Shown here: piece by piece, positions 33,888 to 43,381 of the stretch | Layout of the letters: each line of letters begins with the position of its first letter | How positions within the stretch are numbered: the stretch's first letter is position 1 | Assembly (NCBI RefSeq): GCF_014905555.1 | Contig: NZ_BNGS01000001.1 | Location: 1-64,000, forward strand | Length of the DNA: 64,000 nt | Direction of reading: 5' to 3' | Origin: Streptomyces sp. Y2F8-2 | GTDB lineage: Bacteria; Actinomycetota; Actinomycetes; Streptomycetales; Streptomycetaceae | The notes under the pieces: generated by a model | Databases searched by the model: none | What the model was told of the DNA's origin: nothing | What the model saw: only the letters and a program-made list of their open reading frames with translations | Translations under genes and position numbers: made by a program

Positions 33888-36614
33888 TCAGTGCGCCGCC
33901 GACTCCCAGTCCGTCCCGTAGCCCACCGAGACGTCCAGTGGTGCCCGCAGCCGTACCGCTGCTGCCATTTCCCGGCGGACCAGGTCCTCCGTCTGCTGAC
34001 GTTCGCCGGGGGCGATCTCCAGCACGATCTCGTCGTGGACCTGGAGGAGCATCCGGGACTTCAGGCCCGCCTCACGCAGCGCCCGGTCCACGTTCAGCAT
34101 CGCAATCTTGACGATGTCCGCCGCCGTGCCCTGGATCGGGGCGTTCAGCGCCATCCGTTCGGCCATCTCTCGACGCTGGCGGTTGTCGCTGTTCAGGTCG
34201 GGCAGATAGCGGCGGCGGCCGAAGAGCGTCTCGGTGTAGCCCGTCGCCCTCGCCTCGTCCACCACACGGCGCAGATAGTCGCGCACCCCGCCGAACCGCT
34301 CGAAGTACGTGTCCATCAGCGCGCGGGCCTCCGCGGCCTCGATGTTCAGCTGCTGGGACAGGCCGAACGCCGACAGCCCGTACGCCAGACCGTAGGACAT
34401 CGCCTTGATCTTGCGCCGCATCTCCGCGTCGACCGCGTCACGGCCGACCCCGAAGACCTGGGAGGCGACCGTGGTGTGCAGGTCCTCGCCGGAGGTGAAC
34501 GCCTCGATCAGACCCTCGTCCTCGGACAGGTGGGCCATCACGCGCAGCTCGATCTGGCTGTAGTCCGCGGTCATCAGGGATTCGAAGCCCTCACCGACCA
34601 CGAAGCCCCGGCGGATCGCCCTGCCTTCGTCCGTGCGCACCGGGATGTTCTGCAGGTTCGGGTCCGTCGACGACAGGCGGCCCGTCGCGGCGACCGTCTG
34701 GTTGAACGTGGTGTGGATGCGGCCGTCCGTCGCGATCGTCTTGATCAGGCCCTCGACCGTCACCCGCAGCTTCGCCTGCTCCCGGTGGCGCAGCATGATC
34801 ACCGGCAGTTCGTTGTCCGTCTGGGTCGCCAGCCACGCCAGTGCGTCCGCGTCCGTCGTGTAGCCCGTCTTCGTCTTCTTCGTCTTCGGCAGGCCCAGCT
34901 CACCGAAGAGGACCTCCTGGAGCTGCTTGGGCGAGCCCAGGTTGAACTCGTGCCCCGCCGCGGCGTACGCCTCCTTCACCGCCTGCTGGACGGCGCCCGC
35001 GAACATCTGCTCCATGGTCTCCAGATGCGCTCGGTCCGCGGCGATGCCGTGCCGCTCCATCCGGGCCAGCAGCGCGGAGGTGGGCAGCTCCATGTCGCGC
35101 AGCAGATCCGCCGCACCGACCTCCCGCAGCTTCTCCTCGAACGCCTGGCCGAGGTCCAGGATCGCCCGGGCCTGGATCATCAGCGCCTCGGCCTCGGCGC
35201 CCTCGTCCGTGCCGAAGGCCAGCTGCCCGTCCGCCGTGGCCGCGGGCGCCAGCTCACGGCCCAGGTACTCCAGTGAGAGCGCGTCCAGCGCGAAGGAGCG
35301 ACGGCCCGGCTTGACCAGGTACGCGGCGAGCGCCGTGTCCATGGTCACGCCCTGAAGGGACCAGCCGTGCTCGGGAAGGACGCGCATCGCGCCCTTGGCG
35401 TTGTGCAGGACCTTCGGCCTGGCCGGGTCGGCGAGCCACTCCGCGAACGCCCTCTCGTCGGCCTCGTCCAGCTCCGCCGGATCGAACCAGGCCGCCGCGC
35501 CGTCGGCCGCGGCGAGCGCGATCTCGGCCACCGCGCCCGTGCCCAGCGCCCACGAATCGACCGTGGCGACACCCAGGACCTGTGTGCCGTGCTCGGTGAG
35601 CCACGGCTTCAGCTCGCCCGCACCCAGCACCGCCCCGTCCAGCTCGACGCCGTCCGCCACGACCGGGTGCACTTCGACCTCCTCGGCGCCCGGGTCGACG
35701 GCGAAGAGCCGCTCGCGCAGCGAGGGGTTCCTGATCTCCAGGGTGTCCAGGACCATGGCGACGGCCTTGCGGTCGTACGCGGCGCGCCTGAGGTCGGCGA
35801 CCGCCTTCGGCAGCTCCACCTGCCGCTCCAGCTCGGTCAGCCGGCGGTTCAGCTTCACCGACTCCAGGTGGTCGCGCAGGTTCTGCCCGGCCTTGCCCTT
35901 GACCTCGTCGACGCGCTCGACCAGCTCCGCGAACGAGCCGAACTGGTTGATCCACTTCGCCGCCGTCTTCTCACCGACGCCCGGGATGCCGGGCAGGTTG
36001 TCCGACGGATCGCCGCGCAGGGCGGCGAAGTCCGGGTACTGCGCCGGCGTGAGCCCGTACTTCTCGAACACCTTCTCCGGGGTGAACCGGGTCAGCTCCG
36101 AGACGCCCTTGGTCGGGTACAGCACCGTCGTGTGCTCGCTGACCAGCTGGAAGGAGTCGCGGTCGCCGGTGACGATCAGCACCTCGAAGCCCTCTGCCTC
36201 GGCCTGGGTGGCGAGCGTGGCGATCACGTCGTCCGCCTCGTACCCCTCGACCGCGAAGCGGGCGGCGTGCATGGCGTCCAGCAGCTCGCAGATCAGCTCG
36301 ACCTGGCCCTTGAACTCGTCCGGGGTCTTCGAACGGTTCGCCTTGTACTCGGTGAACTCCTCCGAGCGCCATGTCTTGCGGGAGACGTCGAACGCCACCG
36401 CGAAGTGCGTGGGCGCCTCGTCGCGCAGCGTGTTGGCCAGCATCGACGCGAAACCGTAGATCGCGTTCGTCGGCTGGCCGGTCGCGGTGGTGAAGTTCTC
36501 CGCGGGCAGCGCGAAGAACGCGCGGTAGGCCAGGGAGTGCCCGTCCATGAGCATCAGCCGGGGACGGTCGCCGCCGGTGGTCTTGTCGGTCTGCTTCGAT
36601 GCTGTCTCTGCCAC
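33888..36614 (-). CDS. polA: DNA polymerase I
   Basis: 908 residues. The N-terminal 5'-nuclease domain (about 16-310) has LMLMDGHSLAYRAF, EADDVIATLA and LRGDPSDNLPGIPGVGEKTAAKW. The middle proofreading-like domain (about 320-510) lacks the acidic DxE and D catalytic residues (VATVDSWALG, LHNAKGAMRVL) and is presumably inactive, as in other actinobacterial PolA proteins. The polymerase domain has motif A TADYSQIELRV, motif B RRKIKAMSYGLAYGLS and motif C LLQVHDEIVLE. It serves Okazaki-fragment processing and repair. The GTG at 36614 gives the usual 907-908-residue length. It is divergent from the YdeP gene. Confidence 0.97.
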   Translation of the reverse strand: MAETASKQTDKTTGGDRPRLMLMDGHSLAYRAFFALPAENFTTATGQPTNAIYGFASMLANTLRDEAPTHFAVAFDVSRKTWRSEEFTEYKANRSKTPDEFKGQVELICELLDAMHAARFAVEGYEADDVIATLATQAEAEGFEVLIVTGDRDSFQLVSEHTTVLYPTKGVSELTRFTPEKVFEKYGLTPAQYPDFAALRGDPSDNLPGIPGVGEKTAAKWINQFGSFAELVERVDEVKGKAGQNLRDHLESVKLNRRLTELERQVELPKAVADLRRAAYDRKAVAMVLDTLEIRNPSLRERLFAVDPGAEEVEVHPVVADGVELDGAVLGAGELKPWLTEHGTQVLGVATVDSWALGTGAVAEIALAAADGAAAWFDPAELDEADERAFAEWLADPARPKVLHNAKGAMRVLPEHGWSLQGVTMDTALAAYLVKPGRRSFALDALSLEYLGRELAPAATADGQLAFGTDEGAEAEALMIQARAILDLGQAFEEKLREVGAADLLRDMELPTSALLARMERHGIAADRAHLETMEQMFAGAVQQAVKEAYAAAGHEFNLGSPKQLQEVLFGELGLPKTKKTKTGYTTDADALAWLATQTDNELPVIMLRHREQAKLRVTVEGLIKTIATDGRIHTTFNQTVAATGRLSSTDPNLQNIPVRTDEGRAIRRGFVVGEGFESLMTADYSQIELRVMAHLSEDEGLIEAFTSGEDLHTTVASQVFGVGRDAVDAEMRRKIKAMSYGLAYGLSAFGLSQQLNIEAAEARALMDTYFERFGGVRDYLRRVVDEARATGYTETLFGRRRYLPDLNSDNRQRREMAERMALNAPIQGTAADIVKIAMLNVDRALREAGLKSRMLLQVHDEIVLEIAPGERQQTEDLVRREMAAAVRLRAPLDVSVGYGTDWESAAH

Positions 36615-36771
36615 GCCCCCGATCCTGCCACGCCCCACTGACACTCGGCCCCCGCCGTGGGGTCCTGCGGCGGCCGGGCGGGGCCTCGCGGTGCGCGGAC
36701 GGTGCCGCAGCGCCCCGCGAGGCCAGGTGCAGGACCGGCGCCGGCCCGTCGCTGCCGAAACTCGCGCATCG

Positions 36772-36804
36772 TTGCCTGTTCCGCAACCCTTGCATGATGC
36801 GCAA
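36772..36804. promoter_or_regulatory. Two adjacent TTGC-N7-GCAA palindromes
   Basis: TTGCCTGTTCCGCAA (36772-36786) and TTGCATGATGCGCAA (36790-36804) are 18 bp apart centre to centre. They lie about 100 bp before the YdeP-type oxidoreductase and 160 bp before polA. They look like a tandem operator. The cognate regulator is unknown and not encoded nearby. Confidence 0.5.
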
Positions 36805-36901
36805 CCATGGCCTCTCCCCTCCACACACTGCCGTCGTTGTCGGCAGCGCGTGCGAGGATCAGAGACGTAGTTCACGGGTGCCGGTGAAGGAGAGCGCAGC
36901 G

Positions 36902-39181
36902 ATGGCAACGAAGCCGCCCACGGGCGATCCGGTTCAGGACGCTCCGCAGGTCGCCGAGCCCAAGCACGCCGCGGCGGGGCTGCCGGCGATCGGGCACACC
37001 CTGCGCATCGCCCAGCAGCAGATGGGCGTGCGCCGCACCGCCCTGACCCTCCTGCGCGTCAACCAGAAGGACGGCTTCGACTGCCCTGGCTGCGCCTGGC
37101 CCGAGCCGGACCACCGGCACAAGGCGGAGTTCTGTGAGAACGGCGCGAAGGCGGTGGCCGAAGAGGCCACCCTGCGCCGGGTCACACCCGAGTTCTTCGC
37201 CGCGCACCCGGTGAGCGACCTCGCCGGCCGCAGCGGCTACTGGCTGGGCCAGCAGGGGCGGCTGACGCACCCCATGTACCTGCCGGAGGGCGCCGACCAC
37301 TACGAGCCGGTCACCTGGGAGCGTGCCTTCGACATCATCGCCGAGGAGATCGCCGCCCTCGACTCCCCCGACCAGGCCGTGTTCTACACCTCCGGCCGCA
37401 CCAGCAACGAGGCCGCGTTCCTCTACCAGCTGTTCGCCCGCGAGCTGGGCACCAACAACCTGCCCGACTGTTCGAACATGTGCCACGAGTCGTCCGGCTC
37501 CGCACTCTCCGAGACGATCGGCATCGGCAAGGGCAGCGTCCTGCTCGAGGACCTCTACAAGGCGGACCTGATCATCGTCGCCGGGCAGAACCCCGGCACG
37601 AACCATCCGCGCATGCTCTCCGCCCTGGAGAAGGCCAAGGCGAACGGCGCGCGGATCATCAGCGTCAACCCTCTGCCCGAGGCGGGCCTGGAGCGGTTCA
37701 AGAACCCCCAGACACCCAAGGGCCTCACCACGGGCGCCGCGCTCACCGACCTGTTCCTGCAGATCCGCATCGGCGGCGACCAGGCCCTCTTCCGCCTCCT
37801 GAACAAGCTGATCCTCGACACAGAGGGCGCGGTCGACGAGGAGTTCGTCCGCGACCACACCCACGGCTTCGAGGAGTTCGCGAAGGCCGCCCGCGCCGCC
37901 GACTGGGACGAGACGCTCACGGCGACCGGACTCACGCGCGAGGAGATCGAGAAGGCCCTGCGGATGGTCCTCGCCTCGCAGCGCACCATCGTCTGCTGGG
38001 CGATGGGCCTGACCCAGCACAAGCACTCGGTTCCCACCATCCGCGAGGTGGTCAACTTCCTGCTGCTGCGCGGCAACATCGGCCGCCCCGGTGCGGGCGT
38101 GTGCCCGGTGCGCGGTCACTCGAACGTGCAGGGCGACCGCACGATGGGCATCTTCGAACGGCCCGCGCCCGCCTTCCTGGACGCCCTGGAGAAGGAGTTC
38201 GGGTTCGCGCCGCCGCGCGAGCACGGCTACGACGTCGTCCGGGCCATCCGCGCGCTGCGGGACGGCGAGGCCAAGGTCTTCTTCGCGATGGGCGGCAACT
38301 TCGTGTCCGCCTCCCCCGACACGGAGGTGACGGAGGCCGCCATGCGGCGCGCCCGCCTGACCGTGCACGTGTCGACGAAGCTGAACCGCTCGCATGCGGT
38401 CACCGGCGCGCGCGCCCTGATCCTGCCCACCCTCGGCCGCACCGAGCGCGACCTTCAGGGCGGCGGCGAGCAGTTCGTCACCGTCGAGGACTCCATGGGC
38501 ATGGTCCACGCCTCCCGCGGCCGTCTGGAGCCCGCGAGCCCGCACCTGCTCTCCGAGCCGGCCATCGTGTGCCGCCTCGCCCGCCGGGTCCTCGGCGCCG
38601 ACAGCAAGGTGCCGTGGGAGGAGTTCGAGAAGGACTACGCGACCATCCGCGACCGCATCGCGCGCGTGATCCCCGGCTTCGAGGACTTCAACGCGCGCGT
38701 GGCCCGCCCAGGCGGATTCGCGCTCCCCCACGCCCCCCGCGACGAGCGCCGCTTTCCCACCGCCACCGGCAAGGCCAACTTCACGGCTGCCCCCGTGGAG
38801 TACCCGAAGCTGCCCGAGGGCCGGCTCCTGCTGCAGACCCTGCGCTCCCACGACCAGTACAACACCACGATCTACGGCCTCGACGACCGCTACCGGGGGA
38901 TCAGGAACGGCCGCCGCGTCGTCCTGGTCCATCCCGAGGACGCCCGTGCGCTCGGCGTGGCGGACGGCTCGTACGTCGACCTGGTCAGCGAGTGGCAGGA
39001 CGGCGTCGAGCGGCGCGCCCCCGGCTTCCGCGTCGTGCACTACCCCACCGCGCGGGGCTGCGCGGCCGCCTACTACCCCGAGACCAACGTGCTGGTCCCT
39101 CTGGACGCCACCGCCGACACGAGCAACACCCCCGCGAGCAAGTCCGTGGTGGTCCGCCTGGAACAATCGGCGACCGACTGA
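36902..39181 (+). CDS. FdhF/YdeP family molybdopterin oxidoreductase
   Basis: 759 residues. It has the MopB fold of formate-dehydrogenase-like enzymes: GRTSNEAAFLYQLFARELGTNNLPDCSNMCHESSG, the VAGQNPGTNHPRML cofactor segment, RGNIGRPGAGVCPVRGHSNVQGDRTMG and a C-terminal MopB domain (LLLQTLRSHDQYNTTIYGLDDRYRG). The N-terminal region has only CPGC and a distant Cys in place of a full 4Fe-4S motif, as is usual for YdeP. Its electron partner and substrate are unknown; E. coli YdeP is linked to acid resistance. ATG 36902 has AAGGAG nine bases upstream. Confidence 0.92.
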   Translation: MATKPPTGDPVQDAPQVAEPKHAAAGLPAIGHTLRIAQQQMGVRRTALTLLRVNQKDGFDCPGCAWPEPDHRHKAEFCENGAKAVAEEATLRRVTPEFFAAHPVSDLAGRSGYWLGQQGRLTHPMYLPEGADHYEPVTWERAFDIIAEEIAALDSPDQAVFYTSGRTSNEAAFLYQLFARELGTNNLPDCSNMCHESSGSALSETIGIGKGSVLLEDLYKADLIIVAGQNPGTNHPRMLSALEKAKANGARIISVNPLPEAGLERFKNPQTPKGLTTGAALTDLFLQIRIGGDQALFRLLNKLILDTEGAVDEEFVRDHTHGFEEFAKAARAADWDETLTATGLTREEIEKALRMVLASQRTIVCWAMGLTQHKHSVPTIREVVNFLLLRGNIGRPGAGVCPVRGHSNVQGDRTMGIFERPAPAFLDALEKEFGFAPPREHGYDVVRAIRALRDGEAKVFFAMGGNFVSASPDTEVTEAAMRRARLTVHVSTKLNRSHAVTGARALILPTLGRTERDLQGGGEQFVTVEDSMGMVHASRGRLEPASPHLLSEPAIVCRLARRVLGADSKVPWEEFEKDYATIRDRIARVIPGFEDFNARVARPGGFALPHAPRDERRFPTATGKANFTAAPVEYPKLPEGRLLLQTLRSHDQYNTTIYGLDDRYRGIRNGRRVVLVHPEDARALGVADGSYVDLVSEWQDGVERRAPGFRVVHYPTARGCAAAYYPETNVLVPLDATADTSNTPASKSVVVRLEQSATD

Positions 39182-39235
39182 GCGTTTGCTCAGCCACAGT
39201 CGAGTGACCGATCACCACGAACGGAGCCGTGCCCC

Positions 39236-39724
39236 ATGGGCGAGCAGCACACCGTGAAGTTCCCCCAGGAAGTCGTCGACGAGTACGCCGCGCTCGGCGT
39301 CGACCTGCCCGCCCTCTTCTCCGCCGGGCACCTCGGCACGCGGATGGGCGTCCAGATCGTCGAGGCGTCCGCAGAGCGCGTCGTCGGCACCATGCCGGTG
39401 GAGGGCAACACCCAGCCGTACGGACTGCTCCACGGCGGCGCCTCCGCCGTCCTCGCCGAGACCCTCGGCTCGGTCGGCGCCATGCTGCACGGCGGCAGCT
39501 CCAAGATCGCCGTGGGTGTCGACCTGAACTGCACCCACCACCGCGGGGTGCGCTCGGGCCTGGTCACCGGCGTGGCCAGCCCCGTCCACCGGGGGCGCTC
39601 CACCGCGACGTACGAAATCGTCATCAGCGACGAGAGCGGCAAGCGCGTGTGCACCGCCCGCCTCACCTGCCTGCTGCGCGATGTGCAGCCCGGCGACGAG
39701 GCGCACCTGCGCACGGCGGACTGA
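39236..39724 (+). CDS. PaaI-type hotdog thioesterase
   Basis: 162 residues. The 4HBT/PaaI hotdog core is LGTRMGVQIVEASAERVVGTMPVEGNTQPYGLLHGGASAVLAETLGS. The catalytic Gly-Gly/Asn-His region is HGGASAVLAE, and GVDLNCTHHRGVRSG forms the second active-site element. It hydrolyses acyl-CoA or aryl-CoA esters. ATG 39236 is the likely start. It lies 54 bp after the YdeP gene and is probably in the same transcript. Confidence 0.92.
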   Translation: MGEQHTVKFPQEVVDEYAALGVDLPALFSAGHLGTRMGVQIVEASAERVVGTMPVEGNTQPYGLLHGGASAVLAETLGSVGAMLHGGSSKIAVGVDLNCTHHRGVRSGLVTGVASPVHRGRSTATYEIVISDESGKRVCTARLTCLLRDVQPGDEAHLRTAD

Positions 39725-39788
39725 GCCGCGAAAGCCCGTGGCGCGCACGGCCGTTGCCCCCGGACACCCGGCGGCTTAGCGTCATGGC

Positions 39789-40211
39789 ATGACAACGGGA
39801 GGAGTTTCCCGGCCGGGGCTGACGGCGTGCGGGGTCTGGCTCGGACTGGCGCTGCTGACGAGCACGGTGGCCACCGGCTGCGGCGCCTCCGGCCAGAGCG
39901 ACGTCACGAGCGCGGGAGGGATCGCCTCCCCCTCGACGTCGCCACGGGCCACGCCCGACGAGGAGTTGTGCACGCGGGTCGTCGCCTACTGGTCGCGCAA
40001 GGTGCTGGACACCCACACCTACGGGGACTACCAGTCGATGGGGCTCTCCAACGGTCAGTGCGGGATCCTCCGGACAGTCGTGGACGCCGCGCGGGCCGAG
40101 AAGAGGCTTCAAGGCCCCGAAGCCGCCCGCAAGCTGATCGACCGTCAGTCCCGCGAGGGGTGTGCCGCCTGGTACCGCACCGGCGGCCCGAGCAAGGGCC
40201 CGTGGGGTTGA
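39789..40211 (+). CDS. Putative lipoprotein
   Basis: 140 residues. The signal region (about 10-31) ends in a lipobox-like VATGC, so lipid attachment at the Cys near residue 31 is likely. A Ser/Thr/Pro linker follows. The mature part has three Cys residues (LCTRVVAYW, NGQCGIL, EGCAAWYRT) and no recognised domain. The start has no strong ribosome site. Its stop overlaps the beginning of the next gene. Confidence 0.7.
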   Translation: MTTGGVSRPGLTACGVWLGLALLTSTVATGCGASGQSDVTSAGGIASPSTSPRATPDEELCTRVVAYWSRKVLDTHTYGDYQSMGLSNGQCGILRTVVDAARAEKRLQGPEAARKLIDRQSREGCAAWYRTGGPSKGPWG

Positions 40212-40816
40212 GCGGCATAGGCCCCCTCGAGCCGGGCGAGGGCACGCACGCGGGGGACGCGGACCCGGACGGTGTCCCCGGTGTCCGCCGTGGACCTCTC
40301 GCCCGACTGTTCGACCGGCACCGCCGTACGGCCCTCACGGCCGCGACAGCCGCCGCCCTCCTCGCGGCCGGCGGCTATGTCTATGCGACCAGACCCCACA
40401 AGCCACCGGCCCCGGCCCCGCCGTACCCCTCCCAGGTGGTCGACATCACCTATCTGCACAGCGAGGCCCCGCCCCGGGGCGCACCCGCCGGGAGCTTCAG
40501 TTTCGAGGTCGCACTGCGCGTGCAGTCCGGCCCACCGGTCACCGTGACACGGATGGCCCAGCCCTACGCCGGCCTGTCGCTGACCTCCGAGCCCTCCGTC
40601 CCTTTCCGGACAGCGGCAGGATCCCAGCGCAAGATCACTGTCACGATGCACGTGACGGATTGCGGGAAAGCGCCGGAGAACGCCGGACTCCCTTTCCTGG
40701 ACGTAACTCTGCGTAATACGCGTGCAATAGAGGCTCACAGTTACATACCCGGGTCACGGTATGCGCACGACCTCTCGGAAGCCCTGCAAGTCGCCTGCAG
40801 CAACCGTTCCAGGTAA
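40202..40816 (+). CDS. Single-pass membrane protein, unknown
   Basis: About 204 residues. A basic stretch (RRGPLARLFDRHRRT) precedes one membrane helix (ALTAATAAALLAAGGYVYA). The external part resembles an immunoglobulin-like beta domain (FSFEVALRVQSGPPVTVTRMAQPYAGLSL; RKITVTMHVTDCGKAPENAGLPFLDVTLRN). Two Cys residues could form a disulfide. I placed the start at GTG 40202, which overlaps the lipoprotein stop and has AAGGG upstream. TTG 40208 is possible. Coupling to the lipoprotein suggests a joint envelope role. Confidence 0.65.
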   Translation: MGLSGIGPLEPGEGTHAGDADPDGVPGVRRGPLARLFDRHRRTALTAATAAALLAAGGYVYATRPHKPPAPAPPYPSQVVDITYLHSEAPPRGAPAGSFSFEVALRVQSGPPVTVTRMAQPYAGLSLTSEPSVPFRTAAGSQRKITVTMHVTDCGKAPENAGLPFLDVTLRNTRAIEAHSYIPGSRYAHDLSEALQVACSNRSR

Positions 40817-40980
40817 TCACCAAAACGGCCGAGACACCTGAACGCACCCCGGCGCGTCCTGCGAGTTCTCACTATGCGGACTGGGCGAATCAGTCCGAAT
40901 TCCGCTCTTCCGCCCACCCAGTACCGCTCTCCATTACCCGATGTCATAACAAGAGCGTCACAGCCTCGTTCAACCTCTCC

Positions 40981-41007
40981 TTTACCTCCCCCACAGCCGC
41001 TTAGAGT
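40981..41007 (+). promoter_or_regulatory. Possible promoter of the liv operon
   Basis: TTTACC and TAGAGT are separated by 15 bases, which is shorter than ideal. They lie about 100 bp before the substrate-binding-protein start. Nothing else is evident in 40817-41103. Confidence 0.35.
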
Positions 41008-41103
41008 CACGGCCAGTCACCGCGCGGTCTGAATGTCACTTCGGCCCAGCGCTCGACTCGGCCGCTTCCAGGGGGGAGGGCCGTGCCAGGGAAAGGACTG
41101 ATC

Positions 41104-42333
41104 GTGCGTCAACGTTCGCTCATCGCCATCACCGCCGCGCTGGCGGCGGGAGCACTCACCCTCACCGCCTGCGGCTCGCGCGACAGCGGCGACAAGGGCT
41201 CGTCCGGCAACGGTGGTACCACCGTCACCATCGGAGTCGACGCCCCGCTGACCGGCGACCTGTCCGCCATGGGCCTGGGTATCAAGAACTCGGCCGACCT
41301 CGCTGTCAAGAACGCCAACAAGCAGAACTACGTCAAGGGCATCACCTTCAAGATCGAAGCCCTCGACGACCAGAAGCAGCCGTCCCAGGGCCAGCAGAAC
41401 GCCACCAAGCTCGTCGCCGACAAAAACGTCCTCGGCGTCGTCGGCCCGCTGAACTCCTCCGTCGCGCAGTCCATGCAGAAGGTCTTCGACGACGCCAAGC
41501 TGGTCGAGGTCTCCCCGGCCAACACAGGCCCCTCCCTCACCCAGGGCCCGGACTGGCAGACCAAGAAGGTTCGCCCCTACAAGTCGTACTTCCGCACCGC
41601 GACCACGGACGCCATCCAGGGCCCGTTCGCCGCCCAGTACATCTTCAACGACGCCAAGAAGAAGAAGGTCTTCGTCATCGACGACAAGAAGACCTACGGC
41701 GCGGGCCTCGCCGCCACCTTCACCGACGAGTTCAAGAAGCTCGGCGGTCAGGTCGTCGGCACCGAACACATCAACCCCGACACCACAGACTTCTCCGCGG
41801 TCGCCACCAAGGTCAAGCAGTCCGGCGCCGACATCGTCTACTACGGCGGCGAGTACCCGCAGGCCGGCCCCCTCAGCAAGCAGATCAAGGCCACCGGCGC
41901 CAAGATCCCGCTGGCCGGCGGCGACGGCATCCAGGACAAGACCTACGGCCAGCTGGCCGGTCCCGAGGCCACCGGCGACCTCGCCACCTCGGTCGGCGCC
42001 CCCGTCGACACCCTCCCCTCCGCCAAGCAGTTCGTCGCCGACTACAAGGCGGCCGGTTACAAGGACGGATACTCGGCCTACGGCGGTTACTCCTACGACT
42101 CCGCCTGGGCCATCATCGAGGCCGTGAAGAAGGTCGTCGAGGACAACGGCGGCAAGCTGCCCTCCGACGCCCGGGCCAAGGTCACGGCCGCCATGCAGAA
42201 CGTCTCCTTCGACGGTGTGACCGGCAAGGTCTCCTTCGACGAGTTCGGTGACGCAACCAACAAGCAGCTCACCGTCTACGCCATCAAGAACGGTGCTTTC
42301 GAGGCGGTCAAGTCCGGCACCTTCACCGGCTGA
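41104..42333 (+). CDS. Branched-chain amino-acid ABC transporter substrate-binding lipoprotein
   Basis: 409 residues. The signal peptide ends in LTLTACGS, and the lipobox Cys is near residue 23. The type I periplasmic-binding fold (Peripla_BP_6) has VTIGVDAPLTGDLSAMG, NVLGVVGPLNSSVAQSM, YFRTATTDAIQG, VFVIDDKKTYGAGLA and VYYGGEYPQAGPL. It binds Leu/Ile/Val-type ligands at the outer membrane face. The GTG at 41104 (VRQRSLIAI) follows AAAGGA; an upstream GTG at 41083 is less likely. It is first gene of the five-gene operon up to 46843. Confidence 0.93.
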   Translation: MRQRSLIAITAALAAGALTLTACGSRDSGDKGSSGNGGTTVTIGVDAPLTGDLSAMGLGIKNSADLAVKNANKQNYVKGITFKIEALDDQKQPSQGQQNATKLVADKNVLGVVGPLNSSVAQSMQKVFDDAKLVEVSPANTGPSLTQGPDWQTKKVRPYKSYFRTATTDAIQGPFAAQYIFNDAKKKKVFVIDDKKTYGAGLAATFTDEFKKLGGQVVGTEHINPDTTDFSAVATKVKQSGADIVYYGGEYPQAGPLSKQIKATGAKIPLAGGDGIQDKTYGQLAGPEATGDLATSVGAPVDTLPSAKQFVADYKAAGYKDGYSAYGGYSYDSAWAIIEAVKKVVEDNGGKLPSDARAKVTAAMQNVSFDGVTGKVSFDEFGDATNKQLTVYAIKNGAFEAVKSGTFTG

Positions 42334-42448
42334 CCGAAGCCTGCACCATCCTCACGAGCCGCGCGGGGCGCTGTTCCACTGGCGTCCCGCGCGGACTCAC
42401 ATCCGGCCACATCCGTCGAACTTTTCCGAACGTCTCGGAGGACATGCG

Positions 42449-43381
42449 GTGAACGAACTGCCGCAGCAGCTGGTCAACGGCCTGCTACTGGGATCCATGT
42501 ACGGGCTGGTCGCCATCGGCTACACAATGGTCTACGGCATCGTCCAGCTCATCAACTTCGCCCACGGCGAAATCTTCATGACCGGCGCCTTCGGCGCCCT
42601 GACGGTCTACGCGTACGTGCTGCCCGACGGCACGTCCATGTGGATCGCCCTGCCGCTGATGCTCATCGGCGCCATCCTGGTCGCCGTTCTCGTCGCCGTG
42701 GGAGCGGAACGATTCGCCTACCGCCCCCTGCGCAACGCGCCGCGCCTGGCACCCCTCATCACCGCGATCGGCCTCTCCCTCGCCCTCCAGCAGGCGGTCT
42801 GGGCCTGGTACCCCGACGCCAAGTCCGCCCGCACCTTCCCGCAGATCGACGGAGGCCCCTTCCACATCGGCAGCGTCACCATCCAGACAGGTGACGTCTT
42901 CCTCCTCATCGCGGCCCCCATCAGCATGGCCATCCTCGCCTACTTCGTCATGAGGACCCGCACCGGACGCGGCATGCAGGCCACCGCACAGGACCCCGAC
43001 ACCGCCAAGCTCATGGGCGTCGACACCGACCGCATCATCGTGATCGCCTTCGCCCTCGGCGCCACCTTCGCCGCAGTCGGAGGAGTCGCCTACGGCCTCA
43101 AGTACGGCCAGATCGACTTCAAGATGGGCTTCCTCCTCGGCCTCAAGGCCTTCACCGCGGCCGTCCTCGGTGGCATCGGCAACATCTACGGCGCCATGAT
43201 CGGCGGCGTCGTCCTCGGCATCGCCGAAACCCTCGCCGCCGCCTACATCGCCGACCTCCCCGGCATGGAGAAGTTCGGCAGCCAGTCCTGGGCAGACGTC
43301 TGGGCCTTCGTACTCCTCATTCTCGTGCTCCTGTTCCGGCCCCAGGGCCTGCTCGGCGAGCGCGTCGCGGACAGGGCGTGA
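42449..43381 (+). CDS. livH: Branched-chain amino-acid ABC permease, LivH type
   Basis: 310 residues with about eight membrane helices. LivH signatures are GLLLGSMYGLVAIGYTMVYGIVQLINFAHGEIFM near the N-terminus and GLKAFTAAVLGGIGNIYGAMIGGVVLG, the EAA-like loop. The GTG at 42449 follows GGAGG. Its TGA overlaps the GTG of livM by four bases, which indicates translational coupling. It forms the membrane channel with LivM. Confidence 0.95.
   Translation: MNELPQQLVNGLLLGSMYGLVAIGYTMVYGIVQLINFAHGEIFMTGAFGALTVYAYVLPDGTSMWIALPLMLIGAILVAVLVAVGAERFAYRPLRNAPRLAPLITAIGLSLALQQAVWAWYPDAKSARTFPQIDGGPFHIGSVTIQTGDVFLLIAAPISMAILAYFVMRTRTGRGMQATAQDPDTAKLMGVDTDRIIVIAFALGATFAAVGGVAYGLKYGQIDFKMGFLLGLKAFTAAVLGGIGNIYGAMIGGVVLGIAETLAAAYIADLPGMEKFGSQSWADVWAFVLLILVLLFRPQGLLGERVADRA

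Noticed and set aside
36902-39181. Formate dehydrogenase proper
   Set aside because: The N-terminal 4Fe-4S cysteine motif is incomplete and no FdhD, accessory or electron-transfer subunit is adjacent; FdhF/YdeP is the better call.
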